Below, piece after piece: positions 8,187 to 14,944 of a stretch of 24,224 bases of DNA (positions are counted from its first letter, which is position 1; each line of letters starts with the position of its first letter). Both the position numbers and the translations under genes were made by a program. This DNA comes from Bog-756 sp036513075 (GTDB lineage Bacteria; Actinomycetota; Acidimicrobiia; Acidimicrobiales; RAAP-2), in contig DATBZS010000090.1 of assembly GCA_036513075.1 (NCBI GenBank), positions 1 to 24,224 on the forward strand. The letters run 5' to 3'. The notes under the pieces are model-generated. The model made no database searches. It had not been told where the DNA came from and worked only from the letters and a program-made list of their open reading frames with translations.

Positions 8187-8569
8187 CACGTCCTCCCTCG
8201 GAGGCTGCCGATGCCGAGCGAACCAGATCCACCAGCAACCGCCACCCCGGTGGACTCCGAACTCGGGTCCATGACCTCGGTCTCGAGCTCGGTGATCGGT
8301 TCCGAGGTGAACAGGTAGGTCCGCAGATGACGGTCGAGCGCTGGATCACGGCGTCGGATCCATTCGAGGGTCATGGCCGCATGCTCCTTTTCCTCATCGC
8401 GGTTGTGGGCCAGGATGTCGGCGAGGCTCGCATCGTCGGTGGCCTTCACGCGCTGGTCGTACCAGTCGACGGCCTCGAGTTCCTCGCACAGGGACGTGAC
8501 CGCCCGGTGGTGGTCGATGGTCGAGGCGTCGAGGGCTTCGGCCGCCTCGTGTAGTCCTTCGCTGGCCAT
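8186..8569 (-). CDS. Encapsulated ferritin (EncFtn) cargo protein
   Basis: The 127-residue protein is a ferritin-like ferroxidase of the encapsulated type, which oxidises Fe(II) and delivers it to the encapsulin lumen. Family members form decamers with the di-iron site at a subunit interface. Residues matching the Rhodospirillum rubrum protein with a two-residue offset are visible: E30, E60 and H63 for the ferroxidase centre (ExxH at 60-63), E29 and E32 for the entry site, and W36/Y37. The segment 28-75 (CEELEAVDWYDQR... NRDEEKEHAAM..EW) is the core. A flexible Gly/Ser linker leads to the cargo-loading peptide GSLGIGSLRG at 116-125. AGAGGAG precedes the ATG by about 7 nt. It is the first gene of the pair with the shell protein. 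Confidence 0.94.
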   Translation of the reverse strand: MASEGLHEAAEALDASTIDHHRAVTSLCEELEAVDWYDQRVKATDDASLADILAHNRDEEKEHAAMTLEWIRRRDPALDRHLRTYLFTSEPITELETEVMDPSSESTGVAVAGGSGSLGIGSLRGRT

Positions 8570-9000
8570 TGACCGCTCCTCTCACCATCGACACGTACGG
8601 CGGTACCCGGCCCACCACCGGAGCACTCCCTCACGGCTGCGGATCGTGTCCCCGCGCCGCCCGGATACGGGTCGCCACTCGGATCCCCTTCAGTGTATCC
8701 AGGGATGATCGAGTGTTCACCGGGTACCGGCCACCTCACCAGCGGTCATGATTGACCCCTCGCCTGCGGTGGTCGAAGATGTTCCGCAAGTGGAAGACGC
8801 AGTCGCCGAGACCGGCGGTGGTCGGGTGGGACTCCAGATCAACCGACGTGGGTGCCGGTGCATGACGTCTCGCCAGCCGCACTTCGAGGTGACACCCCTC
8901 TGGGGTGGGTCATCCCGTCTGTCCACATCAGCCGCGGGCGGGCCCCCGGGGAGTCAGTCGACCCGGACGTGCCGATCCGCTCTCACAAGGAGGTCAGTCC
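8570..9000. other. Divergent intergenic region between EncFtn and DUF1275 genes
   Basis: No supported gene is present. It holds the leader and putative promoter of the ferritin-encapsulin operon (left), the hairpin CACCCC-TCT-GGGGTG at 8893-8907 and the strong ribosome binding site AAGGAGG at 8987-8993 for the rightward gene. No iron-box-like palindrome was recognised near the ferritin gene. Confidence 0.45.
8692..8719 (-). promoter_or_regulatory. Putative promoter of the EncFtn-encapsulin operon
   Basis: On the minus strand TGAACA (8719-8714) and TACACT (8697-8692) are separated by 16 nt. Each matches the sigma-70-type consensus at 4 of 6 positions. Transcription would start near 8685, leaving a leader of about 115 nt. 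This is a weak match chosen by position. Confidence 0.28.
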
Positions 9001-9744
9001 ATGACCACGCCGTTCGTCGAAGCCTGGCGCACCATCGCGCCCAAACGAGACGACCCGCACGGCCCGCTGCCGCCGCTGCTCGTCACGCTCACCGTCGTCA
9101 CGGGGCTCGTCGATGCGTTCAGTTACCTCACCCTCGGCCACGTGTTCGTCGCGAACATGACTGGCAATCTTGTGTTCCTCGGATTCGCCATCGCCGGGGC
9201 CCCAGGATTCTCGGTGCTCGCCTCGTTGCTGGCGCTGGCGTCGTTCGCCGCCGGCTCGCTCCTCGGAGGCAGGCTCGTCGTGGTGATCACCGGAGACCGG
9301 GGCCGCCTACTCACGTGGGCCATCTCGATCCAGATCGTACTGGTGGCTGCGGCGACCGTCGTGAGGATCATTGTCGGCTCCGACAGCTCGAGCGCCGGTC
9401 ACTACACCCTCATCTTTCTGCTCGCCGCCTCCATGGGCTTGCAGAACGCGACAGTCCGGAAGATCGCGGTGCCTGACCTGACGACCACGGTGCTGACCCT
9501 GACGACCACCGCCATTTTTGCCGACACCCGCTTGATCGGCGGACCGGGTTCCAAGGCCGGACGGCGCGTGGTCAGCATCACCGCCATGTTCGTCGGGGCG
9601 CTCGTCGGCGCGACGCTGGTCGTGCATGCCTCCAGCACCATCGTGCTGGTCGCGGCACTCGCCATGCTCGTGGCCGTGGCCGTGGCCGTGGCCGTGGCCA
9701 CCGGCGCCCTCTCCCGCAACCGGCCGTCGTGGTCCACGGCGTAG
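9001..9744 (+). CDS. YoaK/DUF1275 family membrane protein
   Basis: The 247-residue integral membrane protein has about six or seven hydrophobic segments. Family features include FSYLTLGHVFVANMTGNLVFLGFA after the first helix (the DUF1275 'MTGN' motif), SMGLQNATVRKIAVPDLTTTVLT in the middle and a GGRxGxRRVVSI-like segment before the last helices. The family has no established biochemical function; a transporter-like role is often guessed. ATG at 9001 is chosen because AAGGAGG ends 7 nt upstream; an in-frame extension to 8905 lacks membrane or family sequence. Near the C-terminus, five GTGGCC units in tandem encode VAVAVAVAVA in a membrane helix. A disrupted paralogue lies at 20338-21022. Confidence 0.9.
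   Translation: MTTPFVEAWRTIAPKRDDPHGPLPPLLVTLTVVTGLVDAFSYLTLGHVFVANMTGNLVFLGFAIAGAPGFSVLASLLALASFAAGSLLGGRLVVVITGDRGRLLTWAISIQIVLVAAATVVRIIVGSDSSSAGHYTLIFLLAASMGLQNATVRKIAVPDLTTTVLTLTTTAIFADTRLIGGPGSKAGRRVVSITAMFVGALVGATLVVHASSTIVLVAALAMLVAVAVAVAVATGALSRNRPSWSTA
9670..9699 (+). repeat. (GTGGCC)5 hexanucleotide tandem repeat
   Basis: Five perfect copies of GTGGCC lie inside the DUF1275 gene and encode alternating Val-Ala in a transmembrane helix. Slippage by whole units would keep the frame and change the helix length by two residues. Confidence 0.9.
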
Positions 9745-9841
9745 CCAGGTGCGGCGCGGGTGCATTCCGCCGGACCCGGACAAATCACCTGTGATCACAC
9801 CTAGTCAGGCCACCGCCGATTCGGATACCTGACCGGGCTCT

Positions 9842-9853
9842 CACTCCGGAGTG
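9842..9853 (-). terminator. 12-bp palindrome after the DUF2630 gene
   Basis: CACTCCGGAGTG is perfectly self-complementary and abuts the stop codon of the DUF2630 gene, in the 110-nt gap between two convergent genes. It could act as a tail-less terminator for either gene. Another small dyad, ATCAC-CT-GTGAT, lies at 9784-9795. Confidence 0.3.
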
Positions 9854-9854
9854 G

Positions 9855-10097
9855 TCACTGCTGGTAGCCCTCGACCACCTCGGCCGGCCGCAGACTGACG
9901 TCGTCGGGATCCTGACCGACCTCGCGACGGGCCCGTCGCCTGCGCAGCAGGTCCCAGCACTGATCGAGGGCGATCTCGATACTCCGGATGCGGTCCTTCT
10001 CCTCGTCGGTGAGGCCGGATCCGGTCTTGGACAGCTCGAGGCGGTGTTCCTCCTCGGCCAATTCGTTGATCCGGTGCACGATCGCGGCGTCATCCAT
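9855..10097 (-). CDS. DUF2630 family small protein
   Basis: The 80-residue protein matches DUF2630, a small actinobacterial family of unknown function. Diagnostic parts are the start MDDAAIVHRINELAEEEHRL, the central LTDEEKDRIRSIEIALDQCW, DLLRRRRARREVGQDPDDV and the end LRPAEVVEGYQQ. The Glu/Arg-rich N-terminal two thirds look like a helical hairpin or coiled coil. GAGGAGG precedes the ATG by about 7 nt. It lies 116 nt downstream of the channel-like membrane protein in the same direction, so co-transcription is possible. Confidence 0.9.
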   Translation of the reverse strand: MDDAAIVHRINELAEEEHRLELSKTGSGLTDEEKDRIRSIEIALDQCWDLLRRRRARREVGQDPDDVSLRPAEVVEGYQQ

Positions 10098-10213
10098 CAG
10101 TGCCTCCTCGCTCGACTGTCGTCACTCCTTATCCACTGTACGGCCCGCGGGCATCCGCGGCGAGGGCGTCAGGTCCCCCTCCCTCGCCATGGTGGACCTC
10201 GACCGCTCAAGGC

Positions 10214-11401
10214 TCAATCGCTGGCTTTCGGCCCGCCGTGCGACCCACGCTGGTGCGGGGCGATCACCACCTCGGGACGCTCGTAGAACAGGGGTGAACC
10301 TCCGTCGGGCCTCCGTTGGGGTGGCCGCTTCGGCTCGACCGAGCCGGACCGCAGGTGGCGTCGGGGTCCGGACCACGGAGACGGTGGGGCAGTGAGCCGA
10401 TCGGCCAGCCGGTAGGCGAGTGCCTCATAGTTGACCCTCCATCCCCGGAAGTCCGGCCAGGCCTCCTCGGCCGTGCGCTCAGTGGGGAACCCCACTGATT
10501 CGAGCATGAGGACGGCACGTTCGAACTCGTCGAACGTCAGCTCGATCGGACCTTCGGGGTTCGGATCAGGATCGACCGGCCAACCCAGAGTGGCGGCCAC
10601 CCGGTTGACGAGCGTGAAGCCCATGCGGAGGCACAACCGCGCCTGCGACGACGCCGTGCTCGGGGCGAGGGCGAGGTGCATCGCCGCTCCGTCGAGCACC
10701 GACAGCAGTCCGATCAGCCAGGAGAACCAGGGCTCGGGCGAGCGGAAGAGGAGAAGGATGGGATAGGTCGTGTGACTCTCGGCCACGTCGGCCGCCCACT
10801 CCTCCCAGTCCGAATAGAGGTCTGGCAGCGTGTCGACGATGCCTACGAGCTGGTGGCGGGCGAGCAGTTCGGGACCCCACGCCGGGATCCCGGCGCGGCT
10901 CTCCAGCAGAGAGACGAGACCCTCACGTCGATTGAAGGCGCCATACAGCGCAGGAAGGTAGGCGATCTGCAGTGCGACGATGACGACCCAGATGGCGCCG
11001 ACGGCGATGTCGATTCCGGTGTCAGGTGTGCCACCGATGTGCACCGCGCCCACCGTGAACAGGGCGGTGATCGACTGCATCAGTCCCGCCGACAGCGAAT
11101 GGACCGTCGGCTGCAGCATCAGCGCGAACCCGACAGCCAGACTGGCGGCCCAGAACAGCAGTTGGACCATCAACGCCACCGGGGCGGTCGGCGCCAACAG
11201 CGCGTCCTTGCCTTCGTAGGTCTTCGCCAATCGCGAGAGGGCGACGAAGGCAAGCCGGACACCGCGGTTGACCACCAAGGTGAGGCGCTCGACGCCGGAA
11301 GGCCGCCTCGGCAGGACCATCGCGAACAGCACCTGTGCGAGCGTCAGGAGCACGACGAGGAGTCCGACCGCGAAGGAGAGCTGATCCGTCAGCGTTCCGA
11401 T
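10214..11401 (-). CDS. Membrane protein with degenerate ion-channel-like pore region
   Basis: No named family was recognised. From the GTG at 11353 it is 379 residues; starting at the AUC codon at 11401 it is 395. The longer form is preferred: it keeps the whole first membrane helix (FAVGLLVVLLTLAQVLFAMV), and AGGAGG lies exactly 7 nt before the AUC, whereas the GTG has no ribosome binding site. Numbering from the GTG, a second helix spans about 58-80. A pore-loop-like segment QSITALFTVGAVHIGG follows at about 93-108, then a third helix at about 113-138 ending in YLPALYGAFNRRE. This resembles a two-helix K+ channel pore module in which the TVGYG filter is replaced by TVGAV. The remaining 240 residues are soluble and mostly helical, with a Pro/Arg-rich tail. 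Function is unknown and ion conduction is doubtful. Confidence 0.75.
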   Translation of the reverse strand: MGTLTDQLSFAVGLLVVLLTLAQVLFAMVLPRRPSGVERLTLVVNRGVRLAFVALSRLAKTYEGKDALLAPTAPVALMVQLLFWAASLAVGFALMLQPTVHSLSAGLMQSITALFTVGAVHIGGTPDTGIDIAVGAIWVVIVALQIAYLPALYGAFNRREGLVSLLESRAGIPAWGPELLARHQLVGIVDTLPDLYSDWEEWAADVAESHTTYPILLLFRSPEPWFSWLIGLLSVLDGAAMHLALAPSTASSQARLCLRMGFTLVNRVAATLGWPVDPDPNPEGPIELTFDEFERAVLMLESVGFPTERTAEEAWPDFRGWRVNYEALAYRLADRLTAPPSPWSGPRRHLRSGSVEPKRPPQRRPDGGSPLFYERPEVVIAPHQRGSHGGPKASD

Positions 11402-11707
11402 GGCACTACCTCCTGAGCCATTGCCTCAAGCCGATCACGTCAACGGTGGCACCCGAGGTGACCGCTCCCGGGAACGCTCCACCTCCCAAGGGCCATCGTC
11501 CATCTCCTCGTGTGCCGGCGGGTCGTCGTGCGCATGGCGGCCATGGTTCCTGATGCACCTCGGCGAGACCTCTGCCGGGCGTCGCCGGGACACGGGTCGC
11601 GCACAAGGTCACCACCCGTCGATTGTAGGCCGCCACTTCGTCGACCACCTCCGCTGCACTGGCTCACCGGGCCGGTGTTCCGGCCTCGCCGGGTCTACAT
11701 TGCCAGC
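11402..11707. other. Divergent intergenic region between channel-like gene and purU
   Basis: About 300 nt without a supported gene; overlapping frames here show no family sequence and no ribosome binding site. It carries the AGGAGG site (11409-11414, minus strand) of the leftward gene and the likely promoter of purU at its right edge. Confidence 0.45.
11674..11707 (+). promoter_or_regulatory. Putative leaderless promoter of purU
   Basis: TACATT at 11696-11701 fits the actinobacterial -10 pattern TANNNT and ends 6 nt before the purU ATG, where transcription would be expected to start. No ribosome binding site precedes that ATG, as expected for a leaderless mRNA. The -35 region is weak (GGTGTT at 11674-11679, 16-nt spacer). 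Confidence 0.45.
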
Positions 11708-12568
11708 ATGACGGAAGCGGTGACCGCTCGGCTGCTGTTGTCCGCACCGGACCGACCAGGGCTGGCCGCGGCCGTGGCCGGCTTTGTCGCCGAGCACGGC
11801 GGCAACATCGTAGAGGCCGACCAGTACACCGACGGCGAAGTAGGGGTGTTTTTCCAGCGGGTCGAGTTCGACCTCGAGCAGTTCGATCTCGACCGCAACC
11901 TGTTGATACCGACCTTGCGAGCCGTCACCGACCCCTTGGAGATGGACGTCCAGCTGCGGTACTCGGACGAGGCCCGACGGATCGGCATCCTCGTGTCGAA
12001 GCAGGTCCACTGCCTCTACGACCTCCTGGCCCGCTGCGCCGAAGGCGCGCTTCCCGCCGAGGTCTCCTTCGTGGCGGGGAACCATCCGGTCGGCGGCGAG
12101 GCCGCGGACCGATTCGGGATCCCGTTCCACCACCTTCCGGTGACCGCCGCCAACCGCTCCCAACAGGAGGCGGCCGTCGGCGAGCTCGCCGACTCGACCG
12201 GGACCGAACTCCTGGTGATGGCCAAATACATGCAGATCCTCTCCGCCGCCTTCTGTGAGCGATTCGCCGCTCGGGTCATCAACATCCACCACTCCTTCCT
12301 GCCGGCGTTCGCCGGTGCCCGGCCGTATCACCAGGCCTACGACCGCGGAGTCAAGGTCATCGGGGTGACCGGCCACTATGCGACGGCCGATCTCGACCAG
12401 GGGCCGATCATCGACCAGGCGGTCGCTCCGGTCTCCCACCGGGACGGACCGGCGGACCTGATCCGGATGGGGCGTGACCTCGAGACCGTTGTCCTCGCCC
12501 GTGCCGTCCGGTTGCACCTGACCGACCGTGTGCTCGTGCACGGTCGGAAGACGGTCGTGTTCACGTAG
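11708..12568 (+). CDS. purU: Formyltetrahydrofolate deformylase
   Basis: The 286-residue enzyme hydrolyses 10-formyltetrahydrofolate to formate and tetrahydrofolate, balancing one-carbon units and supplying formate for purine synthesis. Residues 1-85 form an ACT-type regulatory domain (LLLSAPDRPGLAAAVAGFVAEHGGNI). Residues 90-286 are the formyltransferase-fold catalytic domain with RIGILVSKQVHCLYDLL, VAGNHP, VMAKYMQIL and INIHHSFLPAFAGARPYHQA. The catalytic triad of this fold is N192, H194 and D230 (within DLDQGPIID). Length and order match the family. The start at 11708 gives the ACT domain directly; the 66-residue in-frame extension upstream is low-complexity and lacks homology. It is transcribed alone, probably leaderless, and followed by a hairpin. 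Confidence 0.95.
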   Translation: MTEAVTARLLLSAPDRPGLAAAVAGFVAEHGGNIVEADQYTDGEVGVFFQRVEFDLEQFDLDRNLLIPTLRAVTDPLEMDVQLRYSDEARRIGILVSKQVHCLYDLLARCAEGALPAEVSFVAGNHPVGGEAADRFGIPFHHLPVTAANRSQQEAAVGELADSTGTELLVMAKYMQILSAAFCERFAARVINIHHSFLPAFAGARPYHQAYDRGVKVIGVTGHYATADLDQGPIIDQAVAPVSHRDGPADLIRMGRDLETVVLARAVRLHLTDRVLVHGRKTVVFT

Positions 12569-12598
12569 TGCACCCGCCGGCACCGAGAACGGCCGTCC

Positions 12599-12612
12599 GG
12601 GCGATCTCGCCC
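12599..12612 (+). terminator. Hairpin after purU
   Basis: GGGCGA-TC-TCGCCC lies 30 nt past the purU stop and folds to a 5-bp stem with a 4-nt loop. It is followed by CTACC rather than a T-tract. It may separate purU from the next operon. Confidence 0.33.
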
Positions 12613-12655
12613 CTACCTGGTCAGTGACCCTTCTGCGTGGTGGACTACTACCTCA

Positions 12656-12692
12656 GACAGGTGTCCAGATTGGCCTCTGGACACCTGTCCAG
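12656..12692 (+). promoter_or_regulatory. Perfect inverted-repeat operator over the operon promoter
   Basis: GACAGGTGTCCAGA (12656-12669) and TCTGGACACCTGTC (12676-12689) are exact reverse complements with a 6-nt spacer. Each arm also contains its own dyad, GACA-GG-TGTC on the left and CTGGACA-CC-TGTCCAG (12677-12692) on the right. This looks like two adjacent dimer sites of the consensus GACAnnTGTC. The right site covers the -35 box of the downstream promoter, as expected for a repressor. The TetR-like protein at 16561-17367 is a candidate binder, but no copy of the site was seen at its own promoter. Confidence 0.7.
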
Positions 12693-12706
12693 GTCTGCCG
12701 TACCAT
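12678..12706 (+). promoter_or_regulatory. Promoter of the dehydrogenase-Rieske-hydrolase operon
   Basis: TGGACA (12678-12683) matches the -35 consensus at 5 of 6 positions. TACCAT (12701-12706) follows after an ideal 17-nt spacer. A transcript from about 12713 would have a 44-nt leader ending in the strong ribosome binding site GGGGAAGGA of the first gene. The -35 box is embedded in the inverted repeat. Confidence 0.55.
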
Positions 12707-12756
12707 GCGGTAGCAGGCGGGCGTGAGCCTGTGCCCGTGCAGGGGAAGGAATCGCT

Positions 12757-13884
12757 ATGTCGAAGACGCCGGTCCAGGTCGTGCAGTTCGCCACGGGCAA
12801 CGTGGGTTCGGAAATGGTGCGACGGATCGTCGACCATCCCGACCTCGAGCTCGTCGGACTCTACTGCTACTCGCCGGAGAAGATCGGCCGTGACGCCGGC
12901 GAGATCGTCGGCATCGGGCCACTCGGGATTTCCGCCACCGGCGACCTCGAGGACGTCCTCGAGCTGGCCCCGGACGTCGTCAACTTCAACGGGGTCTGGC
13001 CGGACGTGGACCTGTTCTGCACCCTGCTCGAGCACGGCATCAACGTGGTCACGACGTCCGACTGGATCACGGGGCACCACCGCGACCGCAATCATCCGCA
13101 CCCGTCGGGATCGAAGCCCACCGAACTCATCGAAGCCGCCTGTGCGCAGGGCGGCGCCACGTTCTACGGGACCGGGATGAACCCCGGACTCGCCCAGATC
13201 CTGAGTGTTGTGGCGACGGCCGGGATGGGTCGCGTCGACCATGTCACCGTGCTCGAGACAGTGGACGTCTCGTGTCACCACTCGGTCGACACCTGGAAGA
13301 ACGTCGGTTACGGCCGACCCGTGGACGACCCCGAGATACCGGGTCTCCTCGAGAAGGGCTGCACCGTCTTCGCCGACTCGATCTACCTCATGGCCGACTG
13401 CTTCGATCTGCCGATCGACGACGTCGTCTTCGAGTGCGAGCTCGGCGCGTGCACCGAGGAGATCGACCTCGGTTGGTGGACGTTACCCGCGGGATCGCTC
13501 GGAGGCAGCCTGGCCAAGTTCATCGGGATGTCGGGGGGTGAGCGCAGGATCGAGATCCATCTCGAGTGGCAGATGACGCCGAAGACCGAGCCGAAGTGGG
13601 ATGTCCAAGGGTGCTACATCACCACGATCCAAGGTGATCCCATGATCATCAACCGGCACATGATCTTTCCGGCGACCGGCAGGCCCCACAGTCTGATGGA
13701 CGCGGAGTACTTCGCATCATTGGGCATGACCATCACCGGGATGCCGGCACTCCATGCCATGCGTTCGGTATGCGATGCGGAACCCGGCCTCCTGACGAGC
13801 GCCGATCTGCCCCTCCGGGCGTTTGCCGGCCGGTTCCACCACGGGTCCCCGGCTGCGGTCCACTCCGCCGGACCGAACCGGTAG
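12757..13884 (+). CDS. Dihydrodipicolinate reductase-like NAD(P)H-dependent dehydrogenase
   Basis: The 375-residue protein belongs to the family annotated as dihydrodipicolinate reductase or NAD(P)H-dependent amine dehydrogenase in Actinobacteria, related to 2,4-diaminopentanoate dehydrogenase. It is far longer than true DapB. VVQFATGNVGSEMVRRIV near the N-terminus is the nucleotide-binding loop (G14-x-x-G17). Further family segments are VVTTSDW, GTGMNPGLAQ and a middle domain with VSCHHSVDTWKNVGYGR. The C-terminus ends with PAL.AMRSVCDAEPGLLTSADLPL. AAGGA lies 6 nt before the ATG. It is the first gene of an operon, with only 5 nt to the Rieske gene. The substrate is unknown; the neighbours suggest catabolism of a hydrophobic compound rather than lysine synthesis. 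Confidence 0.88.
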   Translation: MSKTPVQVVQFATGNVGSEMVRRIVDHPDLELVGLYCYSPEKIGRDAGEIVGIGPLGISATGDLEDVLELAPDVVNFNGVWPDVDLFCTLLEHGINVVTTSDWITGHHRDRNHPHPSGSKPTELIEAACAQGGATFYGTGMNPGLAQILSVVATAGMGRVDHVTVLETVDVSCHHSVDTWKNVGYGRPVDDPEIPGLLEKGCTVFADSIYLMADCFDLPIDDVVFECELGACTEEIDLGWWTLPAGSLGGSLAKFIGMSGGERRIEIHLEWQMTPKTEPKWDVQGCYITTIQGDPMIINRHMIFPATGRPHSLMDAEYFASLGMTITGMPALHAMRSVCDAEPGLLTSADLPLRAFAGRFHHGSPAAVHSAGPNR

Positions 13885-13889
13885 GACGG

Positions 13890-14855
13890 ATGGCCTCGCG
13901 TTATCCGCTCCCGGCCTCGCCCAACGGCTGGTTCTGCATCGGCGCCTCCCATGCGCTCGGCGTGGGGGACGTGGCGTCACTGCACTACCTCGGCCGCGAT
14001 CTGGTCCTCTTCCGTGGCGACGAGGGGAGTGCCCGGGTCTTCGATGCGCACTGCCCGCACCTCGGGGCCCACCTCGGCGTCGGGGGACAGGTCTGCGGTG
14101 ACGGGATCGCCTGCCCGTTCCATGGTTGGCGCTTCGACGGCCAGGGCCAGGTCGTGGAGGTTCCGGGGCTCGCCCGCCCGCCCCGTGCCAGCGCACGGGC
14201 GTGGGACGTGCGTGAACGGAACGGGCGGATCTTCGTCTGGCACCACGCCGAGGGTGTGACGCCGGACTTCGACGTCGTCCCCTACCGAGAGGACGAATCG
14301 GCCTGGACGCCCTGGACCAGCAACACCTACCGGGTGAGGGTCCATGTCCAAGACCTGACCGAGAACATCATCGACCGGTCGCACTTCTCGACCGTGCACG
14401 ACATGGCACCACCCGACGAGGAGCACTTCGACGTGCGCTTCTCCGGACCCTCCATGATCGTCGAGCAGAGCCTGAAGGTGACCGCCGTCTCGGAGGTCGG
14501 ATTCGAGGTTCGCACGAAGACGACGACCTGGGGTCCCGGCATCGTGGCGGTCGAGGTACACCAGGATCCGATCGAGATGTTGACCTACATCACGCAGACC
14601 CCGGTCGACGACGAGCTGACCGAGATCGGCATCCACTTCTCGATGAAACGGCTCCCCGACCCTGACGCCACCCGGTCGATCTCCGAGCTCAACGACCGGA
14701 TCACCAACCTGCAGTTCACCCAGGACGTCCCCATCTGGGAGAACAAGGTCTATCGGGAGCGCCCGATGCTCACCAAGGTGGACGGCCCGGTGGCGCGGTA
14801 CCGCCGATGGTTCCGTCAGTTCTATTCGGACGGCACCGGACCGACCCGAGCGTGA
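13890..14855 (+). CDS. Rieske [2Fe-2S] oxygenase, KshA-like
   Basis: The 321-residue protein is a terminal oxygenase component that would use electrons from a separate reductase to hydroxylate an aromatic, steroid or terpenoid substrate. The Rieske domain has C55-x-H57 (AHCPHLGAHLG) and C75-x2-H78 (ACPFHGW). The mononuclear iron site has N159, D162, H165 and H170 in ENIIDRSHFSTVHDM, with D279 (TQDVPIWENK) as likely third ligand. The tail DGPVARYRRWFRQFY is typical of 3-ketosteroid 9-alpha-hydroxylase KshA relatives, although it is shorter than most KshA (about 380 residues). ATG at 13890 starts 5 nt after the previous stop with only a weak AGGA site, so translational coupling is likely. No ferredoxin reductase is encoded nearby. 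Confidence 0.92.
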   Translation: MASRYPLPASPNGWFCIGASHALGVGDVASLHYLGRDLVLFRGDEGSARVFDAHCPHLGAHLGVGGQVCGDGIACPFHGWRFDGQGQVVEVPGLARPPRASARAWDVRERNGRIFVWHHAEGVTPDFDVVPYREDESAWTPWTSNTYRVRVHVQDLTENIIDRSHFSTVHDMAPPDEEHFDVRFSGPSMIVEQSLKVTAVSEVGFEVRTKTTTWGPGIVAVEVHQDPIEMLTYITQTPVDDELTEIGIHFSMKRLPDPDATRSISELNDRITNLQFTQDVPIWENKVYRERPMLTKVDGPVARYRRWFRQFYSDGTGPTRA

Positions 14856-14944
14856 CGCCCGAGCTGCGCCATGCCCGGGATCCGACGTGCCGGCCGGTCC
14901 CGTGTCGCCAAGGCGGGCACCCACCCGCACAGGCTTCACCGGGA

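Noticed and set aside
8905..9000. Upstream extension of the first DUF1275 gene
   Set aside because: The ideal AAGGAGG site points to ATG 9001, and the extension has no family sequence.
13770..13889. Upstream extension of the Rieske gene into the dehydrogenase gene
   Set aside because: It overlaps the conserved C-terminus of the preceding gene; Rieske homology begins at ATG 13890.
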